DNA of 64,000 bases, taken from positions 2,852,001 through 2,916,000 of the forward strand of contig OZ243937.1 of assembly GCA_965214085.1 (NCBI GenBank). Direction: 5' to 3'. The notes under the pieces are model-generated. The model was not told the origin of the DNA. It searched no databases and saw only the letters and a list, made by a program, of their open reading frames with translations. Each line of letters starts with the position of its first letter. Within the stretch, counting starts at the first letter, position 1. The DNA comes from UBA6055 sp965214085. GTDB lineage: Bacteria; Chloroflexota; Anaerolineae; Aggregatilineales; Phototrophicaceae. This document shows positions 63,440-64,000 of this stretch, in pieces. Made by a program: the position numbers and the translations under genes.

Positions 63440-64000
63440 CTATGGGGATGCAGAGCGAAGGGTCGCGGCGGGCCTGGGCGCAGATTCCTGCGGAAGGCGC
63501 GAGCTCGCTTGCCCGGCGGCCTCGCGCAGATCGCGAATCTGATACAGCGCGCCGTCGGCGAAACCGCGCTTGCGATAGTACTCGCGCGTGCCGATGGCCG
63601 AAATGACGGCCAGCCGCTGATAGCCGCGCTCGGCGGCGATGAGAGCCGCCCGCTCGATCAAGCGTGTACCCAAGCCGGCATGCTGCGCCCGCCCCTCGCC
63701 GGTGACGCCTATGCCCAACGTCAAGCCGTAAACGTGCACCTCGCGGATCATGGCGCAGCCGCGCAGCTCTTCCAGCAAGGGATCGTCCGCTGGGACGGGC
63801 AGCGACAGCCGCAAGAAACCGGCGATATCGCGCTGGTCGGTGATGTACTGCAGGAAGACCTCCTCGCCGATGCTGGAGGCATAACTCAGGCTGTCCAGCT
63901 TGAGATCGGCGCCGGTCACCGCTTTCTTGCGGATTTCGCGGGCGCGGATGTCAAGACTGCGCTGCCCGCGCCGCTGCAGCTCGCGCTCAACCAACTGGCG
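63440..64000 (-). CDS. Elp3-like tRNA-modification enzyme, C-terminal GNAT part (runs off the right edge)
   Basis: The frame is open to the window edge; only the C-terminal ~187 residues are seen. REIRKKAVTGADLKLDSLSY, GEEVFLQYITDQRDIAGFLR, REVHVYGLTLGIG, QHAGLGTRLIERAALIAAER (acetyl-CoA loop) and YQRLAVISAIGTREYYRKRG match the acetyltransferase half of bacterial Elp3 (carboxymethyl-uridine modification at tRNA wobble U34). The radical-SAM half would lie to the right. An independent GNAT protein is less likely, because the REIR...K lead-in is that of Elp3. The last ~30 residues are an Arg/Pro-rich tail. Confidence 0.85.
   Translation of the reverse strand, partial: RQLVERELQRRGQRSLDIRAREIRKKAVTGADLKLDSLSYASSIGEEVFLQYITDQRDIAGFLRLSLPVPADDPLLEELRGCAMIREVHVYGLTLGIGVTGEGRAQHAGLGTRLIERAALIAAERGYQRLAVISAIGTREYYRKRGFADGALYQIRDLREAAGQASSRLPQESAPRPAATLRSASP

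Overview
This 64-kb window looks like a chromosomal segment of a Chloroflexota bacterium, most likely Anaerolineae or a near relative. That placement is an inference. It rests on secreted or membrane proteins with long Pro-Thr linkers of the PTDTPVPTNTP type, on two ClpC-type ATPases, on a CIRCE-controlled groES-groEL operon, and on many interspersed GTAGGGGCGAGCC palindromes. There is no rRNA, phage, plasmid or CRISPR signature, and no transposase gene. One tRNA gene (Ala, GGC) is present.

Layout. 1-2.1 kb: the 5' two thirds of leuS (minus strand) with a promoter and a ~240-nt leader that contains a 17-codon open frame with a strong ribosome-binding site. 2.7-8 kb: a 1,776-residue secreted fibronectin-III-like/PT-linker protein. 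8.1-15.4 kb: an M19 dipeptidase, a 56-residue protein, tRNA-Ala, a three-gene operon (SDR protein, HAD phosphatase, shikimate-kinase-like protein lacking a P-loop) and an 886-residue UxaA-type protein. 15.7-22.8 kb: an EthD-like protein, a uracil-DNA glycosylase relative, a membrane protein, a PPOX protein, nadE, an RDD membrane protein and a DUF433/PIN-like toxin-antitoxin pair. 22.8-26 kb: an operon of a cupin, a MetE-C-like protein and a histidinol-dehydrogenase-family enzyme. 26.3-31.7 kb: a methyltransferase, a FolC-like ligase, a flippase and a GT4 glycosyltransferase. 31.8-33.4 kb: an XRE-ImmA/IrrE regulator overlapping a MazF/PemK toxin. 33.6-40.7 kb: clpC, a frameshifted S1-domain gene, and a second clpC. 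40.7-59 kb: an envelope region with four paralogous polytopic proteins, a 1,266-residue membrane-anchored coiled coil made of 35-residue repeats, groES-groEL, and a penicillin-binding-protein-like pseudoenzyme that heads an operon with three of the four paralogs. 59-64 kb: a membrane HhH protein, a VOC protein, an M20 amidohydrolase, a thrombospondin-3-repeat protein and the 3' part of an Elp3-like gene.

The most striking non-coding feature is a set of non-autonomous mobile elements. Family 1 has terminal inverted repeats close to CAGGGCAATCGCATCAA and inner CCACAGAG-rich inverted repeats; about ten full, shortened or decayed copies are seen. Three copies have 10-bp target duplications (two of these with one mismatch), and one insertion has rewritten the 3' end of a gene. 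Family 2 is a 185-bp element present twice, in opposite orientations and about 96% identical, each copy flanked by its own 9-10-bp target duplication.

The best candidates for an undescribed system are the operon of the catalytically stripped PBP1-like protein with GT-C-like paralogs, the XRE-ImmA/PemK pair, and the leuS leader frame. Domain names come from recognising motifs by eye; no database search was run.
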